From assembly GCA_004554775.1 (NCBI GenBank), contig SFKI01000010.1, positions 1 to 64,000 on the forward strand: a stretch of 64,000 bases of DNA. Reading direction: 5' to 3'. Origin of the DNA: Subdoligranulum variabile. Lineage in GTDB: Bacteria; Bacillota; Clostridia; Oscillospirales; Ruminococcaceae. The position numbers and the translations under genes were made by a program. Shown here piece by piece: positions 24,118 through 33,022 of this stretch (the first letter of the stretch is position 1; each line of letters starts with the position of its first letter). A model generated the notes under the pieces. The model saw nothing but the letters and a program-made list of their open reading frames with translations. It was not told the DNA's origin and searched no databases.

Positions 24118-24975
24118 ATGAAAAAACTGACTGCTCTTTTGCTGGGCACCGCCATGGTGCTGAGCCTGGCCGCCTGCGGCGGTTCCGCTTCCACTGCTTC
24201 TTCCGAGGCTGCCTCCTCTGAGGCTGCTTCCAGCGAGGAGACCAGCGAGGCCGCTTCTTCCGAAGCCGCTTCCGAGTCCGCCGACGCTGCCGAGCTGACC
24301 ACCGTTACCGCCGGCAAGCTGACCATGTCCACCAACGCCGCCTTCCCCCCGTATGAGATGACCGCCGACGACGGCAGCTTCGAGGGCATCGACATTGAGG
24401 TCGCTGCCGCCATCGCGGACAAGCTGGGTCTTGAGCTCCAGGTCGACGACATGGACTTCGATGCCGCCCTGCTGGCCGCCCAGAACGGCAAGAGCGACAT
24501 GGTCATGGCCGGTGTCACCGTCACCGACGAGCGCCAGAAGGTCATGGACTTCTCTGACACCTACGCCGAGGGCATCCAGTCCGTCATCGTGCCCGAGGAT
24601 TCCGACATCGCCTCTGTGGACGACCTGGCCGGCAAGACCATCGGCACCCAGCGCGGCACCACCGGTTACATCTACTGCACCGACGACTTCGGTGAGGACA
24701 GCGTCGTTGCTTACGACAACGGCCTGACCGCCGTCCAGGCCCTGAACAATGGCCAGGTCGACGCCGTCGTTATCGACAACGCCCCCGCCAAGGAGTTCGT
24801 CGCCGCCAACACCGGCCTGAAGATTTTGGATACCGCTTATGCCCAGGAAGATTACGCCATCGGCGTGGCCAAGGGCAACACCGCCCTGCTGGACGCCATC
24901 AACGGCGCGCTGAAAGAGCTGCAGGCTGACGGCACCTTGCAGAGCATCGTTGACAAATACATCAAGGCAGAGTAA
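24118..24975 (+). CDS. Amino-acid ABC transporter substrate-binding lipoprotein
   Basis: 285 residues. A signal peptide ends in a lipobox (LSLAACGG, Cys at about 21), so it is lipid-anchored outside the membrane. A Ser/Ala/Glu-rich linker of about 40 residues follows, then an SBP family 3 domain: TMSTNAAFPPYEM, DGSFEGIDIEVAAAIADKLG and GVTVTDERQKVMDFSDTY. These bind polar amino acids; the specific ligand is not readable. The permease and ATPase genes follow. Linker codons are a tandem of GCTTC/GAGGC units. Confidence 0.94.
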   Translation: MKKLTALLLGTAMVLSLAACGGSASTASSEAASSEAASSEETSEAASSEAASESADAAELTTVTAGKLTMSTNAAFPPYEMTADDGSFEGIDIEVAAAIADKLGLELQVDDMDFDAALLAAQNGKSDMVMAGVTVTDERQKVMDFSDTYAEGIQSVIVPEDSDIASVDDLAGKTIGTQRGTTGYIYCTDDFGEDSVVAYDNGLTAVQALNNGQVDAVVIDNAPAKEFVAANTGLKILDTAYAQEDYAIGVAKGNTALLDAINGALKELQADGTLQSIVDKYIKAE

Positions 24976-25014
24976 AATCTGACGTAGGGGCGTTTGAACG
25001 CCTACTGTCCGAAG

Positions 25015-25046
25015 AAGGGCACGCCGGGCATTCCGGCGCGCCTTTT
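25015..25046 (+). terminator. Partial terminator between lipoprotein and permease genes
   Basis: GGGCACGCCGGG pairs with CCGGCGCGCC and is followed by TTTTGTTTG. A second small hairpin, GTAGGGGCGTT..AACGCCTAC, precedes it. Such read-through terminators commonly set higher expression for the binding protein than for the membrane parts. Confidence 0.65.
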
Positions 25047-25099
25047 GTTTGTTCAAGCAAGTTAAATTACCGGCCCGCGCCGGGAAAGGTTGTGGTGCG

Positions 25100-25867
25100 A
25101 TGGAAGCACAGTTCGAACTGCTGTCAGAGATGGCCAAAAACGGCGATGCTCTGAACTTTTGGCAGGATTTCTATGTCAAGTTCTATCAGGCGTTTTTGCA
25201 CGCCGACCGCTGGCAGCAATATTTTAAAGGTGTTGGCACCACGCTGCTGGTAACGGCCATCGCGCTGGTGCTGGGCGTTGTGCTGGGCGCCATCGTGGCC
25301 ATGATCCGCGTGGGCCATGCGCAGCAAAAGCCCCACCATCGCAACCCCGTGCTCGGCGTGCTGAACGCCGTCTGCAAGGTGTATGTCACGGTCATCCGCG
25401 GCACGCCCATGATGGTGCAGCTGCTGATCATGAGCATGGTCATCTTCGCCAGCAGCCGCAACTTTACGATGGTCGGCGCACTGGCGCTGGGCATCAACTC
25501 GGGCGCGTACGTGTCCGAGATCATCCGCGGCGGCCTGATGGCGGTCGACCCCGGCCAGATGGAAGCGGGCCGCAGCCTGGGGCTGAACTATATGACCACG
25601 ATGTTCGAGATCATCATTCCGCAGGCGATCCGCTCGATCCTGCCGTCCCTGGGCAACGAGTTCATCATGCTGCTGAAAGACTCGTCCCTCATCACGGTCA
25701 TTGGCGGCAAGGAGCTGCTGTATGCCGCGCAGGGCATTATGAACCGCACCTACGAAGCCATGTTCCCGCTGCTGGGCGTTGCTGCCATCTATCTGGTGCT
25801 GGTCATGCTGTTCAGCGCGCTGCTGGCAAAATTTGAGAGGAGGCTGGCACAAAGTGATCGACGTTAA
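25100..25867 (+). CDS. Amino-acid ABC transporter permease
   Basis: 255 residues, His/Glu/Gln/Arg permease family, about five helices. The EAA loop that contacts the ATPase is GQMEAGRSLGLNYMTTMFEIIIPQAIR (shortened: EAGRSLGL and IIPQAIR). ATG at 25100 is the first good start, with AAAGG somewhat far upstream; a TTG at 25049 is possible. It overlaps the ATPase gene by 14 bases. Confidence 0.93.
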   Translation: MEAQFELLSEMAKNGDALNFWQDFYVKFYQAFLHADRWQQYFKGVGTTLLVTAIALVLGVVLGAIVAMIRVGHAQQKPHHRNPVLGVLNAVCKVYVTVIRGTPMMVQLLIMSMVIFASSRNFTMVGALALGINSGAYVSEIIRGGLMAVDPGQMEAGRSLGLNYMTTMFEIIIPQAIRSILPSLGNEFIMLLKDSSLITVIGGKELLYAAQGIMNRTYEAMFPLLGVAAIYLVLVMLFSALLAKFERRLAQSDRR

Positions 25868-26570
25868 AGGACTGAAGAAAAATTACGGCGGTCTGCAGGT
25901 GCTGAAGGGCGTGGATCTGACCATCGACAAGGGCGACTGCGTTGTGCTGGTCGGCCCCTCGGGCTGCGGCAAATCGACGTTTCTGCGCTGCCTGAACCGG
26001 CTGGAAGAGCCGGACGGCGGCAAGGTCATCTTCAACGGCAAGGAAGTGACCAACCACGATATTGACCATGTCCGCCAGAAAATGGGCATGGTGTTCCAGC
26101 ATTTCAACCTGTTCCCGCACCTGACGGTGAGAAAGAACATCACGCTGGCCCCGGTGCGCCTGGGCCTGATGAAGCAGCCCGAGGCCGACGCCAAGGCGAT
26201 GGAGCTGCTGGAACGCATCGGCCTGGCCGACAAGGCTGATACCTACCCGAACATGCTTTCCGGCGGCCAGAAGCAGCGCATTGCCATCGTGCGTGCGCTG
26301 GCGATGAACCCCGACGTGCTGCTGTTTGACGAGCCGACCTCGGCCCTTGACCCCGAGATGGTCGGCGAAGTGCTGGAGCTGATGAAAGAGCTGGCCCGCA
26401 GCGGCATGACGATGGTCTGCGTGACCCACGAGATGGGCTTTGCCCGCGAGGTGGCGAGCCGCGTCATCTTCATTGACGAGGGCGTCGTGAAGGTGGATAA
26501 ACCGCCGAAGGAGTTTTTCGCCAACCCCGAAAACGAGCGCCTGAAGGCGTTTTTGTCGAAGGTGCTGTAA
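25854..26570 (+). CDS. Amino-acid ABC transporter ATP-binding protein
   Basis: 238 residues, GTG start at 25854 with AGGAGG upstream inside the permease gene. Walker A GPSGCGKST, Q-loop VFQHFNLFPHLT, signature LSGGQKQR, Walker B VLLFDEPTSALDPE and the switch His in VTHEMGFA. This is the GlnQ/HisP type, giving energy for uptake with the two upstream proteins. Confidence 0.95.
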   Translation: MIDVKGLKKNYGGLQVLKGVDLTIDKGDCVVLVGPSGCGKSTFLRCLNRLEEPDGGKVIFNGKEVTNHDIDHVRQKMGMVFQHFNLFPHLTVRKNITLAPVRLGLMKQPEADAKAMELLERIGLADKADTYPNMLSGGQKQRIAIVRALAMNPDVLLFDEPTSALDPEMVGEVLELMKELARSGMTMVCVTHEMGFAREVASRVIFIDEGVVKVDKPPKEFFANPENERLKAFLSKVL

Positions 26571-26598
26571 GCTTTATAAGTTTTATTGGATAAGCAAA

Positions 26599-26627
26599 GA
26601 GGAACCGCCGCGGCGGTTCCTCTTTTG
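26599..26627 (+). terminator. Terminator of the transporter operon
   Basis: GAGGAACCGCC and GGCGGTTCCTC form a perfect stem with almost no loop, followed by TTTTGTTTT. Confidence 0.88.
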
Positions 26628-26636
26628 TTTTGGCTT

Positions 26637-27149
26637 TTACCGGGATGCGGCGTGGAGCCGGGCGAGGGCGCGGTATTCCTCGGCATTGGCGGCGATGGAC
26701 GCGGTCTGCTCGGGCGTGACGGGGCGCAGAACTTTGCCGGGTACGCCGACGACCAGACTGTTTGGCGGGATGACGGCCCCCTCGGTCACAAGCGCCCCGG
26801 CCGCGATCAGGCTGCCCGCGCCGACGACTGCGCCGTTTAAAATGGTGGCGTGCATCCCGATGAGGCAGCTATCACCCACCGTGCAGCCATGCACGACGGC
26901 GCTGTGCCCGATGGAAACATTGCGGCCTATCGTTACATCCAGCCCCGGGCCGGTGTGCAGCACGGCGTTGTCCTGCACATTGCTGCCCGCCCCGACGGTA
27001 ATGCTGCCGGTATCCGCGCGCAGCACCGCGCTATACCAGACGCTGGTATTTTCAGCAAGCGTTACGCCGCCTGTCAGGGTGGCGGTGTCAGCGATAAACG
27101 CTGTGCTTGCCGCTTTCGGGGTATGATCGGCGATGGTATGAATGGGCAT
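26637..27149 (-). CDS. Gamma-carbonic anhydrase-like left-handed beta-helix protein
   Basis: 170 residues of hexapeptide repeats. The metal-site histidines of gamma-class enzymes appear in GHSAVVHGC and GMHATIL, and NVQDNAVLH matches the family, so the fold and zinc site look intact. Many such proteins (YrdA/PaaY group) have uncertain activity. ATG at 27149 follows AAAGGAG by 8 bases. Single gene converging on the transporter operon. Confidence 0.88.
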   Translation of the reverse strand: MPIHTIADHTPKAASTAFIADTATLTGGVTLAENTSVWYSAVLRADTGSITVGAGSNVQDNAVLHTGPGLDVTIGRNVSIGHSAVVHGCTVGDSCLIGMHATILNGAVVGAGSLIAAGALVTEGAVIPPNSLVVGVPGKVLRPVTPEQTASIAANAEEYRALARLHAASR

Positions 27150-27306
27150 TGGTATCTCTCCTTTGTGCTTCGCTCTGACCGGTTGTCCCCGCAGGGACGG
27201 CGGCAAGCGAAAACCATACCCTTATCATACACCTATCCCCCAAAAATTGCAAAACCAGGCCCCCTATGCTACAATAATAAAAAACCAACCAAGGAGCCCC
27301 TTTATT

Positions 27307-28077
27307 ATGTCCATCAAAATGATATGCAGCGACATCGACGGCACGCTGCTGCAATACGGCAAAAAGACGCTGGAAGAGGAAATTTTCGGCCAAATCAAAG
27401 CGCTCTCTGCCCGGGGCATTGTGTTCTGCCCGGCATCGGGGCGGCAGTATACCAGCCTGCGCAAGCTGTTCGCGCCGGTGGCGGACTGCTGCGCCTTTCT
27501 GTGTGAAAACGGCGGTGTGCTGTACAAAAACGAACAGTGCATCGGCAAAACACCGATGCCGCGCGCCCTGGCAGAAGAGATCGCCTGGGACATGTGGCAC
27601 CGCAGCGACGGCCAGGGCGAGGTCATGCTCTCGGGCCAGTGCTGCGCCTATTTGATGGAACGCGGCCTTGGCATGCTCGACCGCATAAAATTCATCGGCA
27701 ACAAGTACAAAATCATCCGCGACCCCGCCGAGGTGCCTGAGGACATCGTCAAGGTCAGCGTCTATCTGCACGAGGGCGTGGAGAAGTACACCGACCGCTT
27801 TGTCCCGCGCTGGCAGCAGGCCAATGCCGCCGTGGCCGGGCCGTTCTGGATCGACACCACCTTTGCCAACAAGGGCACCGGCGTGGCGCTGCTTTGCCGG
27901 ACGCTGGGCATCACGCCCGCCGAGGTGATGGCCTTCGGAGATAACTTCAACGATACCGCCATGCTTGACCTCGTCGGCACGCCCTACATCATGGACAGCG
28001 CCGCAGCGCCCCTGCGCGCACGCTACCCGCTGCACACACCCCGGCCCGAGGACGTGCTGCGCAGCCTCCTGGCCTGA
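27307..28077 (+). CDS. Cof-type HAD-IIB phosphatase
   Basis: 256 residues. CSDIDGTLL (nucleophile motif), ASGRQYTS (motif II), a C2-type cap in the middle, NKGTGVALL with the motif III Lys, and FGDNFNDTAML. Likely acts on a sugar phosphate or related small phosphate. AAGGAG lies 10 bases before the ATG at 27307. It is separate from, and only distantly like, the HAD protein at 4718. Confidence 0.88.
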   Translation: MSIKMICSDIDGTLLQYGKKTLEEEIFGQIKALSARGIVFCPASGRQYTSLRKLFAPVADCCAFLCENGGVLYKNEQCIGKTPMPRALAEEIAWDMWHRSDGQGEVMLSGQCCAYLMERGLGMLDRIKFIGNKYKIIRDPAEVPEDIVKVSVYLHEGVEKYTDRFVPRWQQANAAVAGPFWIDTTFANKGTGVALLCRTLGITPAEVMAFGDNFNDTAMLDLVGTPYIMDSAAAPLRARYPLHTPRPEDVLRSLLA

Positions 28078-28202
28078 CCCGCCGCCCCGCAGCAGCCGCA
28101 CCTGTTGCCCATGTTGCACCCGCATGGAGAATCCGCCCGCCCAAACGATATGGATTTGTCATGTTTTACCAAAATGTATGACCATATTTGCCCTGTTTTC
28201 TG

Positions 28203-28231
28203 TTGACGCTTTGCGCAGAGTGTGTTATTAT
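28203..28231 (+). promoter_or_regulatory. Promoter of ptsH
   Basis: TTGACG at 28203-28208 and TATTAT at 28226-28231 with 17-base spacing. A short GCCCCGCAAGGCTGCGGGG hairpin sits in the leader before the ptsH ribosome site. The stretch 28078-28202 holds nothing else recognisable. Confidence 0.75.
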
Positions 28232-28290
28232 TATAACGACTTAAAAGTATGGCCCCGCAAGGCTGCGGGGGTATCAGGAGGATTACTGAA

Positions 28291-28551
28291 ATGAAAGAGT
28301 TCACCTATACGATCAAAGAGCCCGTTGGCATCCACGCACGTCCCGCCGGTATGCTGGCCAAAGAGGCCAAGAGCTGCCAGAGCACCGTTACCATCGTTGA
28401 CAAAAACGGCAAGGCCGTTGACGCTACCCGCCTGATGGCCCTGATGGGCATGGGCATCAAGTGCGGCGATACCGTTACCGTCCGCATCGAGGGCGCCGAT
28501 GAGGACACCGCTGCCCCCGCTATGGAGAAGTTCTTCGCAGAGCACCTGTAA
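28291..28551 (+). CDS. ptsH: Phosphocarrier protein HPr
   Basis: 86 residues. His15 in GIHARPAG is the residue phosphorylated by enzyme I and handed to sugar-specific EIIA proteins. The regulatory site is unusual: aligned to B. subtilis HPr (NLKSIMG), this protein reads DATRLMA, so Ser46 is replaced by Arg. That would prevent the HPr kinase step behind CcpA-type repression. Start at 28291 follows AGGAGG. ptsI lies 85 bases downstream beyond a hairpin. Confidence 0.93.
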   Translation: MKEFTYTIKEPVGIHARPAGMLAKEAKSCQSTVTIVDKNGKAVDATRLMALMGMGIKCGDTVTVRIEGADEDTAAPAMEKFFAEHL

Positions 28552-28566
28552 TTCGTCCAACGCTGA

Positions 28567-28608
28567 ACCGGCCGCGGCCGCCCCAGACACACGGCGGCCG
28601 CGGCTTTT
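28567..28608 (+). terminator. Hairpin terminator between ptsH and ptsI
   Basis: GCCGCGGCCGCC pairs with GGCGGCCGCGGC over a loop of nine or so bases, followed by TTTTT. It would let most transcripts stop after ptsH and give more HPr than enzyme I. Confidence 0.85.
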
Positions 28609-28636
28609 TCGCATCTTACAAGGAGGATTTTGCACG

Positions 28637-30316
28637 ATGATCACCATTCAGGGCAAGGGCGTTTCCGCCGGTGTGGGCGTGGGCCCGCTGTATTACTACC
28701 GCCGCGCTACCACTGAAATCAAACGCTATACCGTAGAAGATACCGGCGCCGAGTGGCACCGCTTCAAGGGCGCGCAGACCGGCGCGGTCGAGCAGCTTGG
28801 CCAGCTGGCTGAGCAGGCCCGCGCTGAGGCCGGCGACGAAGCCGCCATGCTGTTTGAGACCCACCAGATGATGGCCGAGGATCTCGACTACGAGGAAGCC
28901 ATCGAGGACCGCATCACCAACCAGAAGATGAACGCCGAAGCCGCCGTGGCCGACACCGCCGAGCAGTTTGCCGAGATGTTCGCCGCGATGGACGACAGCT
29001 ACATGCAGGCCCGCGCCGCCGACGTCAAGGACGTCAGCCAGCGCATCCTCAGCATCCTGTGCGGCGTCGTGCAGGGCGGCATTGCGTCCGACGTGCCGGT
29101 GCTGCTGGCCGCCGACGACCTTGCCCCGTCCGAGACCATCCAGCTTGATAAGACCAAGATCCTGGGCTTCATCACGGCGGGCGGTTCCGGCTCCAGCCAC
29201 ACGGCCATCCTGGCCCGTACCATGGGCATCCCCGCCATTGTCGGCGTGGGCGACGCCCTCAAACCCGAGTATGAGGGCCGCCAGGCCATCGCAGACGGCA
29301 GCACCGGTGCGCTGGTCGTTGACCCCGACGACGACACCCGCGCCCGCCTGCTGAAAAAGCGCGAGGAGCAGCAGCGCCTGCAGCGCCTGCTGGAAACGCT
29401 GAAAGGCCAGACCAACGTGACCAAGGACGGCAAGACCATCCGCATCTACTGCAACATCGGCTCGCCCGAGGATGTACACGCCGTGCAGGTCAACGACGGC
29501 GGCGGCATCGGGCTGTTCCGCAGCGAGTTCTTGTATCTGAACTCCAGCACCTTCCCCACAGAGGACGAGCAGTACGCGGCCTACAAGCAGGTCCTGTCCG
29601 ACATGGACGGCAAGGAGGTCATCATCCGCACGCTGGACATCGGCGCGGACAAGCAGATCGGCTACTTTGACCTGCCCAAAGAGGACAACCCCGCCATGGG
29701 CATGCGCGCGCTGCGCCTCTGCCTGACCCGGCCGGAGATCTTCCGCACCCAGCTGCGCGCGCTGTTCCGTGCGTCCGCCTACGGCAAGCTGGGCATCATG
29801 TTCCCGATGGTGACGAGCGTTTGGGAAGTGCGCGAGGCCAAAAAGCTCTGCGAGGAGGTCAAGCGCGACCTTAAGCACGAGGGCATCCCCTACAGCGAGG
29901 ATGTGCAGATCGGCATTATGATCGAGACCCCCGCCGCCGCCGTGAACAGCGACCGCCTGGCGAAGGAGGTCGACTTCTTCAGCATCGGCACCAACGACCT
30001 GACCCAGTACACCCTGGCCTGCGACCGCCAGAACAACGACCTGGGCCGCTTCTACGACCCGCACCACCCCGCCGTGCTGCGCCTGATCAAGCTGGTCGTG
30101 GACAACGCCCACAAGAACGGCATCTGGGCGGGTATCTGCGGTGAGCTGGGTGCCGACCTGGCCCTGACCGAGACCTTCCTGGCCATGGGTCTGGACGAGC
30201 TCTCCGTCACCCCGCGCGCCGTGCTGCCCCTGCGCAACGCCGTCCGCATGACCGATACCCGCGAAAGCGCCGAACGCCTGCTTGCCGAGCTGGACGCAGA
30301 CTACACCGCGCGGTAA
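28637..30316 (+). CDS. ptsI: PTS enzyme I
   Basis: 559 residues, close to the usual 570. The N-terminal swivelling domain has the phosphohistidine site GGSGSSHTAILAR. The C-terminal barrel has the PEP-binding GLFRSEFLY, IRTLDIGADKQ and the catalytic region FSIGTNDLTQYTLA with a Cys in GICGELG. It takes phosphate from PEP and passes it to HPr. AGGAGG precedes the ATG at 28637. Usual ptsH-ptsI order. Confidence 0.96.
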   Translation: MITIQGKGVSAGVGVGPLYYYRRATTEIKRYTVEDTGAEWHRFKGAQTGAVEQLGQLAEQARAEAGDEAAMLFETHQMMAEDLDYEEAIEDRITNQKMNAEAAVADTAEQFAEMFAAMDDSYMQARAADVKDVSQRILSILCGVVQGGIASDVPVLLAADDLAPSETIQLDKTKILGFITAGGSGSSHTAILARTMGIPAIVGVGDALKPEYEGRQAIADGSTGALVVDPDDDTRARLLKKREEQQRLQRLLETLKGQTNVTKDGKTIRIYCNIGSPEDVHAVQVNDGGGIGLFRSEFLYLNSSTFPTEDEQYAAYKQVLSDMDGKEVIIRTLDIGADKQIGYFDLPKEDNPAMGMRALRLCLTRPEIFRTQLRALFRASAYGKLGIMFPMVTSVWEVREAKKLCEEVKRDLKHEGIPYSEDVQIGIMIETPAAAVNSDRLAKEVDFFSIGTNDLTQYTLACDRQNNDLGRFYDPHHPAVLRLIKLVVDNAHKNGIWAGICGELGADLALTETFLAMGLDELSVTPRAVLPLRNAVRMTDTRESAERLLAELDADYTAR

Positions 30317-30340
30317 AGCTTACATTTTAACAGCACCCCC

Positions 30341-30372
30341 GGCCCTGCCCACCATGCGGCAGGGCCTTTTTT
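30341..30372 (+). terminator. ptsI terminator
   Basis: GGCCCTGCC at 30341-30349 and GGCAGGGCC at 30358-30366 followed by six T residues. The same stem, with different loops, ends the operons at 34.1 and 41.3 kb. Confidence 0.92.
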
Positions 30373-30452
30373 GATGGGATACCGCCGCCAGCCGCACAAC
30401 CGCAGCCGATCCAAGCGTAACTGTTAAAATCCGACAATTTCCCTAAAATCAC

Positions 30453-30480
30453 TTGCGCGCGGGGCGAAAGCGTGTATAAT
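30453..30480 (+). promoter_or_regulatory. Promoter and long leader of the transketolase genes
   Basis: TTGCGC at 30453-30458 and TATAAT at 30475-30480 with 16-base spacing. About 150 bases of leader follow before the start at 30637, with GC-rich pairing possible near 30575-30600 (GTGCCCCGGGGCCCTGC area). No known riboswitch is recognised there. Confidence 0.6.
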
Positions 30481-30636
30481 ATAAAGTAGTGAATTATGTT
30501 GCGGTATCCTACCCCCGCCAGCGGTACTTTCCCTTGCGCCCATGCGGTGCCCCTTGTTAAAAAGGTACATAATGGAAGTGCGTGCCCCGGGGCCCTGCCG
30601 CCACAAAACCCAGTGAGGGACCGGAGGAACTTGATT

Positions 30637-31506
30637 ATGACAAAAATGGAAACGTTGCAGTTGAAGCTGACTGCGACCCGTGTGCGGATGGGCGTCATCG
30701 AAGGCACCCACGGCGCAGGCTGCGGCCATCCGGGCGGCAGCCTGTCCTGCGCGGACGTGATGACCTACCTGTATTTCCGTGAGATGCGTGTCGACCCCGA
30801 ACAGCCCCAGGACCCCGCGCGTGACCGTTTCGTGCTCAGCAAGGGCCACTGCGCCCCCGCGCTGTACGCGACCCTGGCCGAGCGCGGCTTCTTCCCCGTG
30901 GCTGACCTGCCCACGCTGCGCCACTCCAACAGCTATCTGCAGGGCCACCCCAACATGAACACCGTCCCCGGTGTGGATATGAGCACCGGCTCTCTGGGCC
31001 AGGGTGTCAGCGCTGCGTGCGGCATGGCACTGGGCGCTAAGCAGCAGGGCAGCGATATCAACGTTTACACCCTGCTGGGCGACGGCGAGATCGAAGAGGG
31101 CGAGTGCTGGGAAGCGTTCATGTTCGCCAACCACTACAAGCTGGATAACCTGTGCATCATGATCGACGTCAACGGCTTGCAGATCGACGGCGCTACCCGC
31201 AACGTCATGAACTCCGAGCCGCTCGACAAGAAAATGGATGCCTTCGGCTTCAACACCATCGTCTGCAACGGCAACAGCTTTGCCGAGCTGGAGCAGGCGT
31301 TCAAGATGTTCGACCTGAGCCACGGCAGCGGCAAGCCCACCTGCTTCCTGCTGCGCACCACCAAGGGCCTGGGTGTCAGCTACATGCAGAACGCCGTCGA
31401 ATGGCACGGCAAGGCCCCCAACGACGAAGAGTATGCACAGGCCATGGACGAGCTGCGCGCCGCCCATGAATCGCTGGAAAAGGAGATCGAGCTGAACAAT
31501 GGCTGA
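30637..31506 (+). CDS. Transketolase, N-terminal (thiamine-PP binding) subunit
   Basis: 289 residues forming the pyrophosphate-binding half: GAGCGHPGGSLSCAD, SKGHCAPALY, GSLGQGVSAA and the ThDP/Mg motif GDGEIEEGECWEAFMFA..D.N (GDG followed by N about 30 residues on). Two-gene transketolases are common in Bacillota. It exchanges two-carbon units in the pentose phosphate pathway. Start follows GGAGG; the last 8 bases overlap the partner gene. Confidence 0.93.
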   Translation: MTKMETLQLKLTATRVRMGVIEGTHGAGCGHPGGSLSCADVMTYLYFREMRVDPEQPQDPARDRFVLSKGHCAPALYATLAERGFFPVADLPTLRHSNSYLQGHPNMNTVPGVDMSTGSLGQGVSAACGMALGAKQQGSDINVYTLLGDGEIEEGECWEAFMFANHYKLDNLCIMIDVNGLQIDGATRNVMNSEPLDKKMDAFGFNTIVCNGNSFAELEQAFKMFDLSHGSGKPTCFLLRTTKGLGVSYMQNAVEWHGKAPNDEEYAQAMDELRAAHESLEKEIELNNG

Positions 31507-32464
31507 GATGAAAAAAATTGCCACCCGCGTAAGCTACGGCAACACGCTGGTGGAGCTTGCCCGCCAGGGCGCTGATGATCTGGTCGTGTTCGATGCCGAC
31601 CTGGCCGCCGCCACCAAGACCGAGATTTTCCGCAAGGAGTACCCGGACCGCCACTTTGACTGCGGCATTGCCGAGCAGAACATGGTCGGCGTCGCCGCCG
31701 GTATGTCCACGATGGGCTATGTGCCGTTCGTATCCAGCTTTGCGATGTTTGCCGCAGGCCGCGCGTTTGAGCAGATCCGCAACTCCATCGGCTACCCGCA
31801 CCTGAATGTCAAGATCGCCGCCACCCACGCCGGTCTGTCGGTTGGCGAGGACGGCGCGTCCCACCAGTGCTGCGAGGATATCGCCCTCATGCGGTCCATC
31901 CCCGGCATGGTCATCCTGAGCCCGTCCGACGATGTCGAGGCCCGCGGTGCGGTCATTGCTGCATACAACTACAACGGCCCCGTTTACCTGCGCTTCAGCC
32001 GCCTGTCTACGCCGGTTTATCACGATCCTGCGACGTATCAGTTCCAGATCGGCAAGGGCGAGCGCCTGACCGAAGGCTATGACATTGCCGTCATCGCTAC
32101 CGGCCTGATGGTGCCCGAAGCGCTGCGTGCCGCCGTGCTGGCCAAGCGCCAGGGCATCTCGATCCGCGTGATCAACATGCCGACCATCAAGCCCATCGAC
32201 GAGGAGATCATCCTCACCGCCGCGCGCGAGTGCCGCCGCATCATCACCGTCGAGGAGCACAGCATCATCGGCGGTCTGGGCGAGGCTGTCTGCTCGGTCG
32301 TCAGCGAGAAGATGCCCGTTCCCGTGCGCCGCATCGGTGTCATGGATCAGTTTGGTCACTCCGGCCCTGCGGCCGAAGTTCTGCGCGACTACGGCCTGAC
32401 CGCCGAGAACATCGTCGCCGCTGTCCGCGAAATGGTCCGCCCGGATCGGCCCGCGGAAGAATAA
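31499..32464 (+). CDS. Transketolase, C-terminal (pyrimidine binding) subunit
   Basis: 321 residues with the pyrimidine-binding domain (DADLAAATKTEIF and FDCGIAEQNMVGVAAGM with the catalytic Glu) and a C-terminal domain that includes VEEHSIIGGLG. Pairs with the product of 30637-31506 to make one active enzyme. ATG at 31499 overlaps the upstream stop, giving coupled translation. Confidence 0.93.
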   Translation: MAEMKKIATRVSYGNTLVELARQGADDLVVFDADLAAATKTEIFRKEYPDRHFDCGIAEQNMVGVAAGMSTMGYVPFVSSFAMFAAGRAFEQIRNSIGYPHLNVKIAATHAGLSVGEDGASHQCCEDIALMRSIPGMVILSPSDDVEARGAVIAAYNYNGPVYLRFSRLSTPVYHDPATYQFQIGKGERLTEGYDIAVIATGLMVPEALRAAVLAKRQGISIRVINMPTIKPIDEEIILTAARECRRIITVEEHSIIGGLGEAVCSVVSEKMPVPVRRIGVMDQFGHSGPAAEVLRDYGLTAENIVAAVREMVRPDRPAEE

Positions 32465-32506
32465 ACCTCTACCTAAGTTCCTCTATCACAATTGAATCCA
32501 CCACTG

Positions 32507-32548
32507 CCGCTGTCGGGTCCCTCCATCGCCCGACGGCGGCTTTTGCTG
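32507..32548 (+). terminator. Transketolase operon terminator
   Basis: GCCGCTGTCGGG and CCCGACGGCGGC pair around CTCCATCG with TTTTG after it. Confidence 0.82.
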
Positions 32549-32574
32549 CCTGCAGGGCGAAAGACTCCTCTCGA

Positions 32575-32710
32575 GGGAAACCACAGACTGTCGAAAAAGT
32601 GCTCTGTAGGGGCGCACAGTGTGCGCCCGTGCTCATTTCCCGCATGAGTAGCTTTTCCGGGAATGCGCTGCCACGTCAAGCTTCCGGGCGAACACTGTGC
32701 GCCCCTACAG
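32575..32710. repeat. Palindromic repeat pair (TGTAGGGGCGCAC type)
   Basis: Starts ACTGTCGAAAAAGTGC followed by TGTAGGGGCGCACAGTGTGCGCCC, and ends GGGCGAACACTGTGCGCCCC plus TACAG, so the block is bounded by inverted copies. The same preamble is found at 39.07 kb. Confidence 0.8.
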
Positions 32711-32711
32711 T

Positions 32712-32982
32712 CTCTACTATAGAGTTTCTTTTGGCCCCGGAGGGGTCAATGTGGAGGGGGACGGAAAAGCGTTAAGAAAAATGCAGCACTCCTGCATTTT
32801 TTAGCTTTTTCGTCGCACGACCACCTCTTTGGGGTTCCTAGGGGCGAGCAGCCCCTAGGCCGGGCCTCCCGCGCGGTCGGAAGTAGCGGGCACCTTTTCG
32901 GTTCCTTTTGGGTGTCCAAAAGGAACAACTAACGGCAGTAGCCCATTAAACACAAGGGAGCCCGCCGCAAGGTGGCGGGCCC
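32712..32982 (+). repeat. Composite multi-hairpin element
   Basis: Modules in order: GGCCCCGGAGGGGTCAATG, the nested hairpin AAAAGCGTTAAG..ATGCAGCACTCCTGCAT..AGCTTTT, a CCTAGGGGCGAGCAGCCCCTAGG hairpin, GGTTCCTTTTGGG..CAAAAGGAACA, and CCCGCCGCAAGGTGGCGGG. The same order occurs at 42.8, 46.0 and 57.1 kb, and reversed at 45.6 and 49.3 kb. It fills the gap before lrgA. Confidence 0.85.
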
Positions 32983-33022
32983 CGAAAGCCACAACAAAAA
33001 AATCAAAGAAGGTACACAACCC

